A DNA stretch of 64,000 nt from Nemertoderma westbladi (GCA_032718475.1 JAUCBJ010002711.1:102845-166844); one strand, 5' to 3'. Shown: positions 44,425 to 55,935, numbered from the stretch's first letter. Notes: generated by a model not told the origin, from the letters alone. A program made the numbers and translations.

Positions 44425-47400
44425 TTACATCACTGAATTGGACATGTAGCTCGGACTCACTTACATGACTCGGGTTGTCTCGTTCGAACTCACTGTGTAA
44501 CAAGATGTGATGTTTCGCGCCACACTTTGCACACTTTACGTCGGAGTAACAGGTTCGCCGTTGGTGTCCTGATCTGAGGCAATTATAGCATAACCGCTTA
44601 TCCCACATGACTGCACGTCTGTCTACAAGGGATTTCTTTAGAAATTCAGCACACGCACTCAAACGGTGGGACCCGTCGCACAGCGCACAGTTTGGTTTGA
44701 TGCTACTCACCTTACCTTGGGTAACGTTATGAACTCTCGTTCTTTCTTCGGGCTTTCTTCCGTACCTTCTGTTAGGAGACTGAGGAGGAGTCTTGACAAC
44801 CTGTTCTCTCCTATCGTTGGTTCGAGCCTTGTATTTACTTACGTCTTTTGAGGTTTTGTTAACGCAGTAAAATTTGTCAGTGTCTTTTCCGCTGTCTTCT
44901 TCTTGAGAAGCTTGGCTTTTGCCGTCGTCAGTGTAACACACTGGTGTTACTCTTCTCCTAGAAACGGGTTTCTCACTTACCTTATTTTCCGATGTTTTCT
45001 CTCTGGACTGCTTGATGAGTTGTAGTTTTACTTCACCATCTAAGAAGGACATGAGATCAGCCATAGTAGGGCTTCGTCGTTGCTGCTCATTCATATACAA
45101 CACCTTCTTATCCCAGCGTGTACATACTCCACCCTTTGGTAAAGTAGAGACTATAGCTCCAATAACCATGGAACTCTGATATTCATGTGACTTACCTAAC
45201 CAGTCCAATTGTCTACAGATCTCTTGAATCTCATCGGAAAACTCTATAATCCCGCTACTAAGGAAGTTTCGGGGGGCTACTAATTTTGCATACAAATACT
45301 TACCTATGTTATCTTTGTTACCATACCTGATGTTTAATGTATCCCAAACTTGTCTTAATCCATCTGGATGTCCAATAAACTTTAACGCCATTAACTTGGG
45401 AGGTCCTTCCAAACACTTGATGAGGAATCTAAGTTTCTCTCCGTTGGATAGTACAGAGTTCTGTATGCTATCTTTGTAATATTCATTGAAGGGTAACCAT
45501 TTCATCTCATCGCCATTGAATTTGACAATTTCTCCCACTTTGACCGCTTGGCGGGCTTCGGTTCTAGCCATCTGACGCGTAAAGCTTTCTTGGGCCATTG
45601 TATTATTTAATATCGAATTATCGGTATATGAACTTCTCGGATTATTATCAGGTCTATAGGGAATATCATTAACAACAGGTTTATAATCACCCTTAATAGG
45701 GTTTGCTATAGGAGTTTCTACTTCACTAGCAATATAGATGCGTGTAGGCTCCACACCTTGCGCATGTAACACTTCAGACCTAACAGGTTGACACAATGTT
45801 ACAGGGGGTATTGGTATACCCTTTTGTATATTGACTAATTTGTCGCGTTCCAGCGCGATACTTTGCTGCACTTCTTGCAATTCTACCCTACTTTCCCTTA
45901 CTGTTCCCTTAAGTTGGTGGACAGTCTCCTGCATCTGTCCGAGCAGGAGATTCATCCCCCGCCGTCCCTCCTCTACCCACTCGACCGCCGAAGCGGGAGT
46001 CGCCAACATTGTAGCGGGCCGACGCGGGACGACGGGAGACAAATCTTTGATTTCTCTCTCAGCTTCCAGGATAGGAATATTCTCATGGACTATTCTACCG
46101 GGTACAGGCAGTGTAGTACTGTGTAAAGGGAATTTAGAGTTAAGCTCTGGAAGTACAGGGGTTTCTAGCACAGGAGTGGCTTTGGGAACGACAGGCCTAA
46201 TTATTTCAGGCTCATCAACTATAATAGGGAGTCTTTTGACCTTAATAATTTGGTCTGTAGGTTCTATACTACTTAAGTCTGTGCTAGTTAGTTGTCTTCT
46301 AACCGCTGGGGGCAAATCAGGCAATTTGTGACGGTGAGATATTTTTCTACGCCTGCTTAGACGAGATCTATTTCCTCCGCCTTCAGGATCGGTGGTTTCG
46401 CCTTCCTCCGATGATGTGTATCCTTGGCGCTTGGGAGTAGATCGATTCCTCATCTGCATGTCATTAGCTGTTAACTGTTTATTGATGTTGTCTTGATTCA
46501 CCTGAATGTTTTCTAATTCTAATTGGGCGATCTCTTCAGCCGCTCTCCGTTCTGCTTCTGCCGTCGCCATGGCCGCTTTTCTTTCCATTTCAGCTGCTTT
46601 TCTTTTCGCTTCTGCCTCTGCCGCTGCCGCTGCCGCTTTTCTTTCCATTTCGGCTGCTTTGCTTTCCTCTTCGGCTGCTTTTCTTTCGGCTTCTGCAGCT
46701 GCTACTGCTGCTTTCTTTCTGTCTTCTATACGTTTTTTCTTTACTTGTTCTTCTTGGACTCTTGTGATGCGGAGTTGTTCATCAAATTTAGCTTGATTCG
46801 CAGCTCTCATATCTACATCAATTGCGTCCAACACAAGCTTGGTTCCTTCACTATTAGGACTAAGTCCTTTCAACCTTCTCCTCAACTCTTCATCACCTAA
46901 AAAACGTTGATAGTCTGACAGATAGATGTCAATGGCATCTCTCGCTCGCGGTCTCTCTGCTGTCACTTCGCTTTCCACTTGAGAAAAGGTAGCATCGGTT
47001 GATTCTTCATAGGTTGGTCGCTCCGCCAGCTGGGATTTCCACTGGGCCGTTTCTTGAACTTTGAGACCTATCCGCTGGAACCAAGTCTTGACAGCAACTT
47101 GCAGCGACGTGTCCTGTCTTCTTTTGGAAGTTTCCTCAAAGGCTGATAGGATTAGTCTAATGCGTAGGGTTCTTTTCCGTACTTGATATAGCAGCTCTTC
47201 CTGCTCTTGAGGTCCTTGGGGTTGTCGAAACAGTTGTTCTTCTAATCGTTCTAAGGAGCCGAAGAACCCCTGCACATATCCTGCTGCCGACCTCTTCCAA
47301 ACAGCTGGATCCATCGTATCTTTAGTCACTCCCATCCTGTGTATGTCTTCCCAAGTAGCTTCGGACAAATCTAACGGGAGTCCGGGTCCGGGAAAGTTCC

Positions 47401-47893
47401 ATTGGGACTCAACAATAGACATCAATTCTTCCCTGGAGTATCCCGCATAACTATCTTGGGTCGCTCGCTTATTTCTCGCCCAATCGACTTGGCGTTCCTC
47501 CACCGCAATGAATATAGTTGTTAATACTGCGGCAGGAAGGGTGAGAAGGGGATCCGAGTAGGCTGTAGCCACCATCTGTACTCCGCGTTCGGGGGTCAGC
47601 TCTACAGTATCCGAACTACTGGAGCTATCGGGTCGCTGGGAACAAGTTTCTTGACTAGGATGTTGCTGCTGTTGGACAGCTGCTTCTTGGTTCTGTTTGA
47701 CCTGGGCCCGAGTGCCGATGATAGACCTACGGTGTTGGATTAGCCTAGGGTCCGATACTACTACTGGAGGGGTGACCTTTCTTACAGTAGGAGGTGAGCT
47801 GAACCCCTTTCTTAATCGCTCCACACTCCTATCTGTGTCACAGATGGTTGTATCGATTAAACTGTCTGACAGGTTTTGCTTTGTGTCAGACAT
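44384..47893 (-). CDS. gag: gag of family A copy 2
   Basis: 1,169 codons, open throughout. An Ala/Glu/Lys-rich coiled coil spans about residues 370-470. A BEL/Pao capsid-type (DUF1759-like) region spans about 770-960 (IVKFNGDEMKWLPFNEYY, FLIKCLEGPPKLMALKFI). Zinc motifs near 1068-1134 include CALCDGSHRLSAC, CYNCLRSGHQRRTC and CAKCGAKHH. The product should form the particle and package RNA. The last 41 bases overlap the pol ORF, which lies in the +1 frame relative to gag, so a frameshift would be needed to make gag-pol unless an indel created the break. The N-terminal 370 residues have no recognised domain and make this gag long for the family. Confidence 0.85.
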   Translation of the reverse strand: MSDTKQNLSDSLIDTTICDTDRSVERLRKGFSSPPTVRKVTPPVVVSDPRLIQHRRSIIGTRAQVKQNQEAAVQQQQHPSQETCSQRPDSSSSSDTVELTPERGVQMVATAYSDPLLTLPAAVLTTIFIAVEERQVDWARNKRATQDSYAGYSREELMSIVESQWNFPGPGLPLDLSEATWEDIHRMGVTKDTMDPAVWKRSAAGYVQGFFGSLERLEEQLFRQPQGPQEQEELLYQVRKRTLRIRLILSAFEETSKRRQDTSLQVAVKTWFQRIGLKVQETAQWKSQLAERPTYEESTDATFSQVESEVTAERPRARDAIDIYLSDYQRFLGDEELRRRLKGLSPNSEGTKLVLDAIDVDMRAANQAKFDEQLRITRVQEEQVKKKRIEDRKKAAVAAAEAERKAAEEESKAAEMERKAAAAAAEAEAKRKAAEMERKAAMATAEAERRAAEEIAQLELENIQVNQDNINKQLTANDMQMRNRSTPKRQGYTSSEEGETTDPEGGGNRSRLSRRRKISHRHKLPDLPPAVRRQLTSTDLSSIEPTDQIIKVKRLPIIVDEPEIIRPVVPKATPVLETPVLPELNSKFPLHSTTLPVPGRIVHENIPILEAEREIKDLSPVVPRRPATMLATPASAVEWVEEGRRGMNLLLGQMQETVHQLKGTVRESRVELQEVQQSIALERDKLVNIQKGIPIPPVTLCQPVRSEVLHAQGVEPTRIYIASEVETPIANPIKGDYKPVVNDIPYRPDNNPRSSYTDNSILNNTMAQESFTRQMARTEARQAVKVGEIVKFNGDEMKWLPFNEYYKDSIQNSVLSNGEKLRFLIKCLEGPPKLMALKFIGHPDGLRQVWDTLNIRYGNKDNIGKYLYAKLVAPRNFLSSGIIEFSDEIQEICRQLDWLGKSHEYQSSMVIGAIVSTLPKGGVCTRWDKKVLYMNEQQRRSPTMADLMSFLDGEVKLQLIKQSREKTSENKVSEKPVSRRRVTPVCYTDDGKSQASQEEDSGKDTDKFYCVNKTSKDVSKYKARTNDRREQVVKTPPQSPNRRYGRKPEERTRVHNVTQGKVSSIKPNCALCDGSHRLSACAEFLKKSLVDRRAVMWDKRLCYNCLRSGHQRRTCYSDVKCAKCGAKHHILLHSEFERDNPSHVSESELHVQFSDVNDTDQESEMEGFY

Positions 47894-49935
47894 ACTTAGC
47901 TATATAGTTGAATGCTTACTGCTATAGTTACAGTTAAAGCAAGTCTAGTAATTCAGTATGACTGTTGGCCTAGCACCGGTAATTAATTACAATATATTAG
48001 AATACCGGTATACACTTATAGTATATATAAGTATAATTATGAACTAGAATTAATTACAGAATACCGGTATGATTTCAGCCCAAATTTATAGAAATAAAGA
48101 TAATAGGCCTATCGTAAATACCGGTATATCAATTATTTTAGAATAATTGAATTTCTGGAATTTTAGGGTTACTTGGTTACTTTAACTTACTTTATTACTG
48201 TTATTCAAGCAGTAGTCCAACTGATATTGAGACCTAGTTGTTGTAAGGCAGGCCTACTATTTATAAATCTTTGAGTTGATTTATAATATATATATACCCG
48301 TTTAAAATGGGTTTTGTCAATATTTGAAATAAATGTTATTATTTCTGGGGGGAGTCACTACACAGAAGCTGGGCGCTCTCAGTGAAGTGCTACTTATTGG
48401 ACACTAAAACAGATAATTCTATTTTCTAAGTTACTTATTACTACTAATTACTTACGATACGGGTGAGATTAATTCTCTATTTAAACACAACAAAATATTA
48501 CGTACGAAATTTTAGGGTAATTTTACAGGGAAACTATAAACCAGTCTAACAAAGGGTTAGAACTTGTGGTTATTACAACAGACAGGATACTACGGTATTT
48601 GAAAATAATAAGTAGTAGTAAATATATTGCGCTGTCCAGATAGGAAAATACCACCGCCTGACGACCTATAGCCGTATCGCTATAGGTACTACGTTATGTA
48701 TCACGGAGTGTTCCTACCTAGAAGTTAATTTCCACGGACTACCAGATCCAACGTGCCTATTAACCACTTTACAACACAAATATACTGCCTACACACTAAT
48801 TACTTTCGGAAAGCACTGTACACTAAACCCTAAATTAGGTACAAGTACTTATTTAAAACAGATAACTAGCAGTTAAATATACTTGAACAGTTAAAAGAAC
48901 CACGGCATCTGCTGGAGTGACCGGAGCACAAAATCACCAGTCTTTACCTACGCCAAGCAGCCCGTGTAGTACCGGGGTTAATTTAACTATAACGGTATGT
49001 GTAACAAGCACAATTACTGTAGGAATAAACTTGGGGACATGAATGTTGCGAATAATCGCATAAACTCTGAATAATAAATATTACGCTACCCACACAGAAT
49101 ACTCAAACAGAATACAAACCAAACGCTGTCAGACCACTACCAAGCCTAAATAAACTACCGTATGTGCAGATTCTAAAATGGTTAGTTAGTATGCGTGCTA
49201 ACACGGTAGTACGACTTATTCTTTAAGAGGGGATTGACCTTACAGCTCTTGCTGCCCCAACTTACTAACTGGCACTTTATTAGACAAACTCTACACACGC
49301 AGCAATCTCTTCAGACCTAATAATAGCTAGACAACAATCCAGCCTACAAAATATCTGAGTAATAACTATTACGGTACCTGAACAGACTACACAAACAAAC
49401 ACAGGTCAAAAAGCTGGCAGAATACTGTCAAGCCTAAATAAACTACAGTATGTGCAGATTCCAAAATGGTTAGTTAGTATGCGTGCTAACACGGTAGTAC
49501 GACTTATTCTTTAAGAGGGGATTGACCTTACAGCTCTGGCTGCCCCAACTTACTAACTGGCACTTTATCAGACAAACTCTACACACGCCGCAATCTCTCC
49601 AAACTCAACAACAGTCCGACAACAATCTGGCCTACCAATTGTCTGTATAGACTGAGCAAGCTTACACGCCTTCTGCTAAATACTGGCCTACAAATAAATA
49701 AAACTGACAGAAATAAGTAAGCTCCAAAAGAAACAAGGGGTGTACAGTCCCTAATCTCTTAAACAGCCTACCGGTATGCAATAATCAAAATCGAATAATA
49801 CTAATGTACTTATACTGGAAGTACCGGTTCAGGCAGTTGGGCTTACAGACCTACAGCAGTACCGGTACGGGTTTACCGGTCGACCGGTACTTTCAACTTT
49901 ATTGCTTACTGCAATAAAGAAGCTATAACTGTTAC
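47894..49935 (-). other. Leader (5' untranslated region) of family A copy 2
   Basis: 2.04 kb between LTR2 and gag without a credible ORF. It holds a two-unit direct repeat of about 291 bp (about 49068-49358 and 49359-49649) with highly conserved GTTAGTATGCGTGCTAACAC, itself an inverted repeat (GTTAGTATGCGTGCTAAC-like). It is rich in the palindrome ACCGGT near both ends (about 47975-48125 and 49775-49885). I could not find a clear tRNA-complementary primer site starting with TGG next to LTR2. Confidence 0.6.
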
Positions 49936-51193
49936 TGTTCGCGCTTTTGAAGACCTTTAGCAGTTTAACCTGCCAAAATTTATATGTCTTTTAGTTGATT
50001 AATAGACTTTTAGCATACGACAAATATTTATACAAATAAACACAACATTAGCCGAAGCCAGTCTGTGCGCGACCATTCACCCGCTGGATATACCCGGGAG
50101 ACTGGGTTCGGATGCTTAGATTTTTATTGCAGTGAAAGCCTACTGTATTATTTGATTGATCGCTAATATATAATTTCTGACAAATATTATTCACTTTCGG
50201 GAAATATTAACAGTTCCTTTAGGACGTGGCGCTCTATCTATTTAAACAGAGCTAGGACTTATACTAAACGCAACGATAAGGCTTATGATTAAAGTATAAG
50301 GCGCATTCTTTAGGAAATGCTTTGTTACCAGTCACAATCATGCACACTATTCTGCCGACCGTCAATAAATTTGATCACACATAAAGAGAACAGCAATTGA
50401 CTCATGTAGTGTCTACCAAATAGCATTAGATTCACTACACACCACAATGATATAAATCGCAATTGTTATATGTATCCTGTCTCTCTAACCTGTAGTGTAT
50501 CAAGAAGATTGGGAAATTCGGGTTATTTATCAATATTCTCCAAATGACAATATTCCATCAACAAAACAATATAATTAATAACTGACGGTAAATAGCAGTA
50601 CAAATGATATGATTAGTAAGTAAATAAGTATGGCATGTGCCGTTAAGCCGATTGATTAGATTAGTTGGTAGGTTGGTTGGTTAGGTAACAGTTATATTTT
50701 CTATAATCTAAGCCTACTAATGTTTTACTAAAAGTATGAAACACGAGTTATTCCAAAAGCCAATGTTCTGGCGTAGGAGGAACAACACACACTGACTGTA
50801 AGACTGAACACGCCTAGTATATCTGTAGAATATCTCCACGTCCACAGTAAAAATCGCCCTGATTGGCTGTTAAGCTGAACAAAGAACCATGTATCCAACG
50901 GCCGTTTCCATGCCAGCAACCAGCTGGTAGATGTCGTAATCTGAATCATCCAAGCCACAATGTGCCAGAGGATTTTGACGCATTGCGGGTTTTTGCATCC
51001 TTCCACGTCCGCTAAAGTACACATACAGAAGAATGACTTTTATGTCCGTTAAAACACCTACACGGTACTTTGCGGGCAAGGGGACTGATTATATCTGCAC
51101 AGCTTTTACAGGAGCCTTTTAGAGTATTCCAGCGCTTTGGGGGGAACTGGATTGCAAAGCAAAAGGGCCAGTTATCCCACAAAAGCTTTTACA
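49936..51193 (-). repeat. LTR2 (shared middle LTR of the family A complex)
   Basis: 1,258 bp, TG...CA ends intact. It is more similar to LTR3 than to LTR1. It acts as 3' LTR for the deleted copy and 5' LTR for the full copy. The minus-strand sequence leaving it (GTAACAGTTATAGC) is identical to that leaving LTR3. Confidence 0.9.
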
Positions 51194-51270
51194 CCGCTCC
51201 CAGAAAATGGGATTTAAGTCTATAAAATATACAAAATCACAGTTTCTAAAATACCAAATACTCTAAACAG

Positions 51271-53459
51271 TTAGTCTTTCTTGCGTGGACGGCGTTTACG
51301 CAGTTTTTTAAAGCTGGCCAGAGTCTTTTTCTCTTTGGTGCGAGCCACTTTACAAGGAGGGCTATAACTCCTGGGTGAAGGGTGCAATATGATTGCATCA
51401 GAGGGTGTAGGATTATGGTCGGTATATCCACCAGTCGAAGTGCCGGGTTGATTGACATCAACATCGGGGGAGATGGGTCTAACGGCCTTGAGAGCGCGTT
51501 TTAGGACGGCCGCTCTTACGGGTCCTTTACGAGTGGTCTGAACGAGAGCCGTGGGTGGACCATAGGCAGTCAGAAACTTCCTTGGTTTAATGGTTCTTTC
51601 CAACTCGCGTTCGCGGGCTCGGTACTCGTAAGGCCGTCGATATACTTCCTGTAACTCGGGGTGTGAGTTGACAAATAAGTCTCCATAGTCAGGATCTTGA
51701 CGGATAAAGTTTATTAAGCTGTAAGAATGGATGTCACTAGGATTAATACTCCTGAGAAATTTGCGTACATATTTGGTTGAAATACATTCTCCGACGCGCT
51801 TCAGTAGTTCGTAACTTGATATGCGTGATTTCTGTTCGACGGAGGCAAATAAATAAGGATGGAACGCATAAACTCCTTCGTAAGCGCGTCCAGGGTAATA
51901 GCGATGGCGTGAATCACAATGTAAATCAGCGTTCGCTTCCCAAGCTCTGATATAACGTAGTACAATCATTTCATCTACGCTCTCTAAATCATGAGTAAAG
52001 GGACAATCAAAGCTGGCGTGTCCTTTTAATTGACAATGGTGGCATTGAGTCATAAATTGGGGGCAGACAGCAAAAATGTGCAAATTATTAAGCCGGCAAT
52101 ATGCACAATAGATTTCCATCGACGGTTGCTCGTGGAAATAGGAACAGAGATCGTTTGTGTCCATAGGCGTAATATGGTCTCTCAATGCGCACAGCCGACA
52201 ACGTTGTCGAGAAACATAATTGGCATGGCGATAATCATACGCAGTGAGACACTGTGGACCTTGATACCATTCCAAAATGTAATCGCTGTCGCTACTCCGA
52301 GGCGTGGGAGGCTGAATCTCTTCGGATTCTAAGCATATTGGTTCGTCTTCTCCCTGCATAGTTGAGGTAGGCATGGCTGTCTCTTCAAGTGGACCTACCG
52401 TCTGAATTTCCACGACAGAATAGCCTGTGGGGATTCGAGGTCTTTGGATAACAGAGGAGTGCAGGTTTATTATACAAATGTCTTTGAAAATAGCAAATCC
52501 AGCGCTATCTAACTTCTCCGCAGCCGAGTCTCTTAAGCTGAGCTTGGTCAAAGCACGGTCTTTGAATTGGCTGTCTACGTTGCGAAACGGGGTTAAAAAT
52601 CGCCGGAAACATTCAAAGCGGATGAATTTATTATGTTCATCTAGCTTAGCGAGTTTGGTCCCAAGTATTAATGGATGGGCGCGTATAGTACGACTGCACA
52701 CATCGGCTAGCCAACCGGAAAGTGCGGTGTTTTCAAAGATCGTGTAGATAGCTAAGGAGGGGCGGAGTGGAACACTCATGAAGCTATACACGGCGCCAGG
52801 TGCGGTCAATGGTCCGTCAAAGTATAATCGAGAATAATGGTCTCCGTATACTTGTTGATAGTTGATGGGATTTCCGACTTTGAAATTCCATCCGTATTCC
52901 TGAAAAGCAAGATGTCCGATGGAAGTTCGTTGCACCTTTGTAATGTTGCTAGACATATTAGCATACATGGTGCGAAAGAAACCTCGGCCTTCGGCCCAAG
53001 GAGCAATCAGCTGAGTATCCACGAAAGGATAGGGGATATTTTCCATATTCCGAAAGTCGTTTTGGAGATCTCCATAAACAGCTGAGCCGATTTTAATGAT
53101 TCTTTCGTTGAACAACATCTCGAGCACGGGCTGGGGTAACATCGATCCATCGATACCCATGGCCGGTTTGCGTTCGGTGTCAATGACGTAACGCTGCGCG
53201 AACTCGAATTGTCCATGTCGGAGATTCTTTTGCGTTTCGGTGAGAGTTTCAAAGGAATAATCGATCACGTCGGAACACACTCGCGTAAACACATGGGTGG
53301 AACCAGCTAATCCGCGTATGTGTATCATGCGCGTAGTTCCTAATTCTCCGATCGGAACGCTACCTTCGTTATCGTAAGTAACAACTCCATACATCTCAAT
53401 GACATTAAGAGTTTCATTCCACTCTTTGGTGGCGTTCTCGAGGGTCATCCCTACTGGAT
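51271..53459 (-). pseudogene. ORFX 3' half in the deleted family A copy, frame intact
   Basis: 725 open codons starting at an internal Met (MTLENATKEWNE) and running to the normal stop. It has none of the damage seen in copy 2. It contains the same three Cys/His clusters (CRLCALRDH, CAYCRLNNLHIFAVC, CHHCQLKGHASFDC) and the basic C-terminus. The 5' end is cut at 53459 by the deletion that joins it to leader sequence. Whether anything is made from it is unknown. Its value is that it shows the undamaged 3' half of ORFX. Confidence 0.75.
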
Positions 53460-53512
53460 GCCGGTACTTTCAACTTTATTGCTTACTGCAATAAAGAAGC
53501 TATAACTGTTAC

Positions 53513-54771
53513 TGTTCGCGCTTTTGAAGACCTTTAGCAGTTTAACCTGCCAAAATTTATATGTCTTTTAGTTGATTAATAGACTTTTAGCATACGACAA
53601 ATATTTATACAAATAAACACAACATTAGCCGAAGCCAGTCTGTGCGCGACCATTCACCCGCTGGATATACCCGGGAGACTGGGTTCGGATGCTTAGATTT
53701 TTATTGCAGTGAGAGCCTACTGTATTATTCGATTGATCGCTAATATATAATTTCTGACAAATATTATTCACTTTCGGGAAATATTAACAGTTCCTTTAGG
53801 ACGTGGCGCTCTATCTATTAAAACAGAGCTAGGACTTTATACTAAACGCAACGATAAGGCTTATGATTAAAGTATAAGGCGCATTCTTTAGGAAATGCTT
53901 TGTTACCAGTCACAATCATGCACACTATTCTGCCGACCGTCAATAAATTTGATCACACATAAAGAGAACAGCAATTGACTTATGTAGTGTCTACCAAATA
54001 GCATTAGATTCACTACACACCACAATGATATAAATCGCAATTGTTATATGTATCCTGTCTCTCTAACCTGTAGTGTATCAAGAAGATTGGGAAATTCGGG
54101 TTATTTATCAATATTCTCCAAATGACAATATTCCATCAACAAAACAATATAATTAATAACTGACGGTAAATAGCAGTACAAATGATATGATTAGTAAGTA
54201 AATAAGTATGGCATGTGCCGTTAAGCCGATTGATTAGATTAGTTGGTAGGTTGGTTGGTTAGGTAACAGTTATACTTTCTATAATCTAAGCCTACTAATG
54301 TTTTACTAAAAGTATGAAACACGAGTTATTCCAAAAGCCGATGTTCTGGCGTAGGAGGAACAACACACACTGACTGTAAGACTGAACACGCCTAGTATAT
54401 CTGTAGAATATCTCCACGTCCACAGTAAAAATCGCCCTGATTGGCTGTTAAGCTGAACAAAGAACCATGTATCCAACGGCCGTTTCCATGCCAGCAACCA
54501 GCTGGTAGATGTCGTAATCTGAATCATCCAAGCCACAATGTGCCAGAGGATTTTGACGCATTGCGGGTTTTTGCATCCTTCCACGTCCGCTAAAGTACAC
54601 ATACAGAAGAATGACTTTTATGTCCGTTAAAACACCCACACGGTACTTTGCGGGCAAGGGGACTGATTATATCCGCACAGCTTTTACAGGAGCCTTTTAG
54701 AGTATTCCAGCGCTTTGGGGGGAACTGGATTGCAAAGCAAAAGGGCCAGTTATCCCACAAAAGCTTTTACA
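53513..54771 (-). repeat. LTR3 (outer 5' LTR of the family A complex)
   Basis: 1,259 bp, ends TG...CA. On its right the internal-type sequence CCGCTCCC seen after the other two is replaced by GGCGGCGAAAT, which marks the true outer boundary of the insertion. Confidence 0.9.
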
Positions 54772-55373
54772 GGCGGCGAAATAGAGGCAGAAGGTCAAAT
54801 AACTAAGAAAAAATACAAAATACGCGGCCGTAAAATTGTGATACAACAAACAACGGACAAGACAATTTATAAATATAATTAATTAGCATTAAGTATGAAT
54901 TATAGATATATATACATGATTACAGGGGTTAATTAAGAGTTATTATGTATTTATTATGTACAGTTAACGACTGGAGAGAGTTCGGTCCACACTGAGTTCG
55001 AGGGGTAGGAGTCCTGAGATTGGGTGCAAAGCGACACTGTTGCCAACCCGTACGTCGGCAGTGCGACCACCAGGGTGAACACGCTCGATTATCCCAAGAG
55101 TCCATAACGAGCGGAGCGAGTTAGGGATGTCGACAATAATGACAGAGTCATCAACTATCGGTTGAGTGGGCGTATGTCGCCTACGCAAGAAACGCAAGGT
55201 CGGGAGGTACTCAGCCGTCCAGCATTGCCACAACGCCTCAGTGGCCACCAGTGACCGACGCCAGCTCTTACACAGAGCAGCGGCCGAGCGAAGCGAGGAC
55301 TTCGATAGTGGAGGATTGCAATCGAAAGGTTTCGAGGAGGCCAGCGGCACCAACGCCTGTGGGGAGCCTAGTG
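54772..55373 (-). pseudogene. BEL/Pao family 3 fragment: DUF5641 end and 3' flank
   Basis: The minus strand (about 55330-54964) reads WRRSLVATEALWQCWTAEYL then PTLRFLRRR, then DDSVIIVD, LWTLGIIERVHPGG and HPISGLLPLEL. This is the integrase-terminal DUF5641 domain of BEL/Pao pol, but clearly of another family than A. The 54772-54963 part is AT-rich 3' sequence. It is cut on the left by LTR3 and on the right by the LINE fragment at 55374. Confidence 0.75.
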
Positions 55374-55705
55374 CAGACACTATATAACATTGGAGGTGTC
55401 TCATTGGTTCCCCCAAGCTTGACACTAGAACAAAATTGCCTCCGCTTTGCAGGACATTGCTTTCGCCGTGAGGACCAGCCAGTGCATAATCTTGTACTTT
55501 GGCAGCCTCATGGAGTGAATATGCATGGTGGACAGCCCATGACTTTCTTTAGACGCATCTTAAAGGACACTGGCGTTGAAGATGCGGTTGATCTAGCAAA
55601 TGTCATGGGTAATAGGGAGTTGTGGCGGTGCAATTTTGTTGACAAGCCGGCACAGCATTCTTAAAAATACAGCTGCAATGCAGCATGCCGATCCTAGTAG
55701 TAGTA
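55374..55705 (+). mobile_element. RTE-like LINE fragment C3 (right half of a split copy)
   Basis: Starts CAGACACTATATAAC, the same 15 bases that end fragment C2 at 18933, and continues through the C-terminal coding end (LEQNCLRFAGHCFRREDQP) to the tail CCTAGTAGTAGTA. It carries no RT motifs. Confidence 0.75.
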
Positions 55706-55935
55706 TACAGTTGGTAGTGTGCACAAACTGCATTAAAAACGTACAAGTAAATTCCGCCTTTGGTATCTAAAATGTACAGTACAACATACAAAAAGTGATT
55801 TTAAGTAAAGTAAAAGCTGTCAAAATATGCAGAGTTTGAGAGAGAAGGAGAGGGGGAGAAAACGTCTGTTCTGTCGGGTCTTTTCAAGTGAAAGGGCGAT
55901 TAGACACCTCAGCATGTGATGAAGAGTAGACTGTA
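55706..55935. other. Unassigned spacer
   Basis: 230 bp between the LINE tail and repeat R; contains GAGAGAGAAGGAGAGGGGGAG. No gene or known element seen. Confidence 0.5.

Larger units (their letters stand above)
32574..54771 (-). mobile_element. Family A tri-LTR complex (deleted copy plus full copy in tandem)
   Basis: In minus-strand order: LTR3 (54771-53513), 53 bp of leader, the 3' half of ORFX (53459-51271), LTR2 (51193-49936), full leader, gag, pol, spacer, ORFX, LTR1 (33831-32574). A deleted element and a full element therefore share LTR2. The deletion joins leader sequence to ORFX at 53458-53461 with a 2-bp CC overlap. Outer flanks are GGCAG (32569-32573) and GGCGG (54772-54776), a 5-bp duplication with one mismatch. 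The full element is about 18.6 kb, large for BEL/Pao because of ORFX and the long leader. Confidence 0.85.

Noticed and set aside
46523-46900. Cys/Phe-rich plus-strand ORF
   Set aside because: Antisense of the Ala/Glu/Lys coiled-coil stretch of gag.
49880-49935. Primer binding site next to LTR2
   Set aside because: The minus-strand sequence after the LTR (GTAACAGTTATAGC) has no obvious TGG-starting tRNA complement, so no site is claimed.
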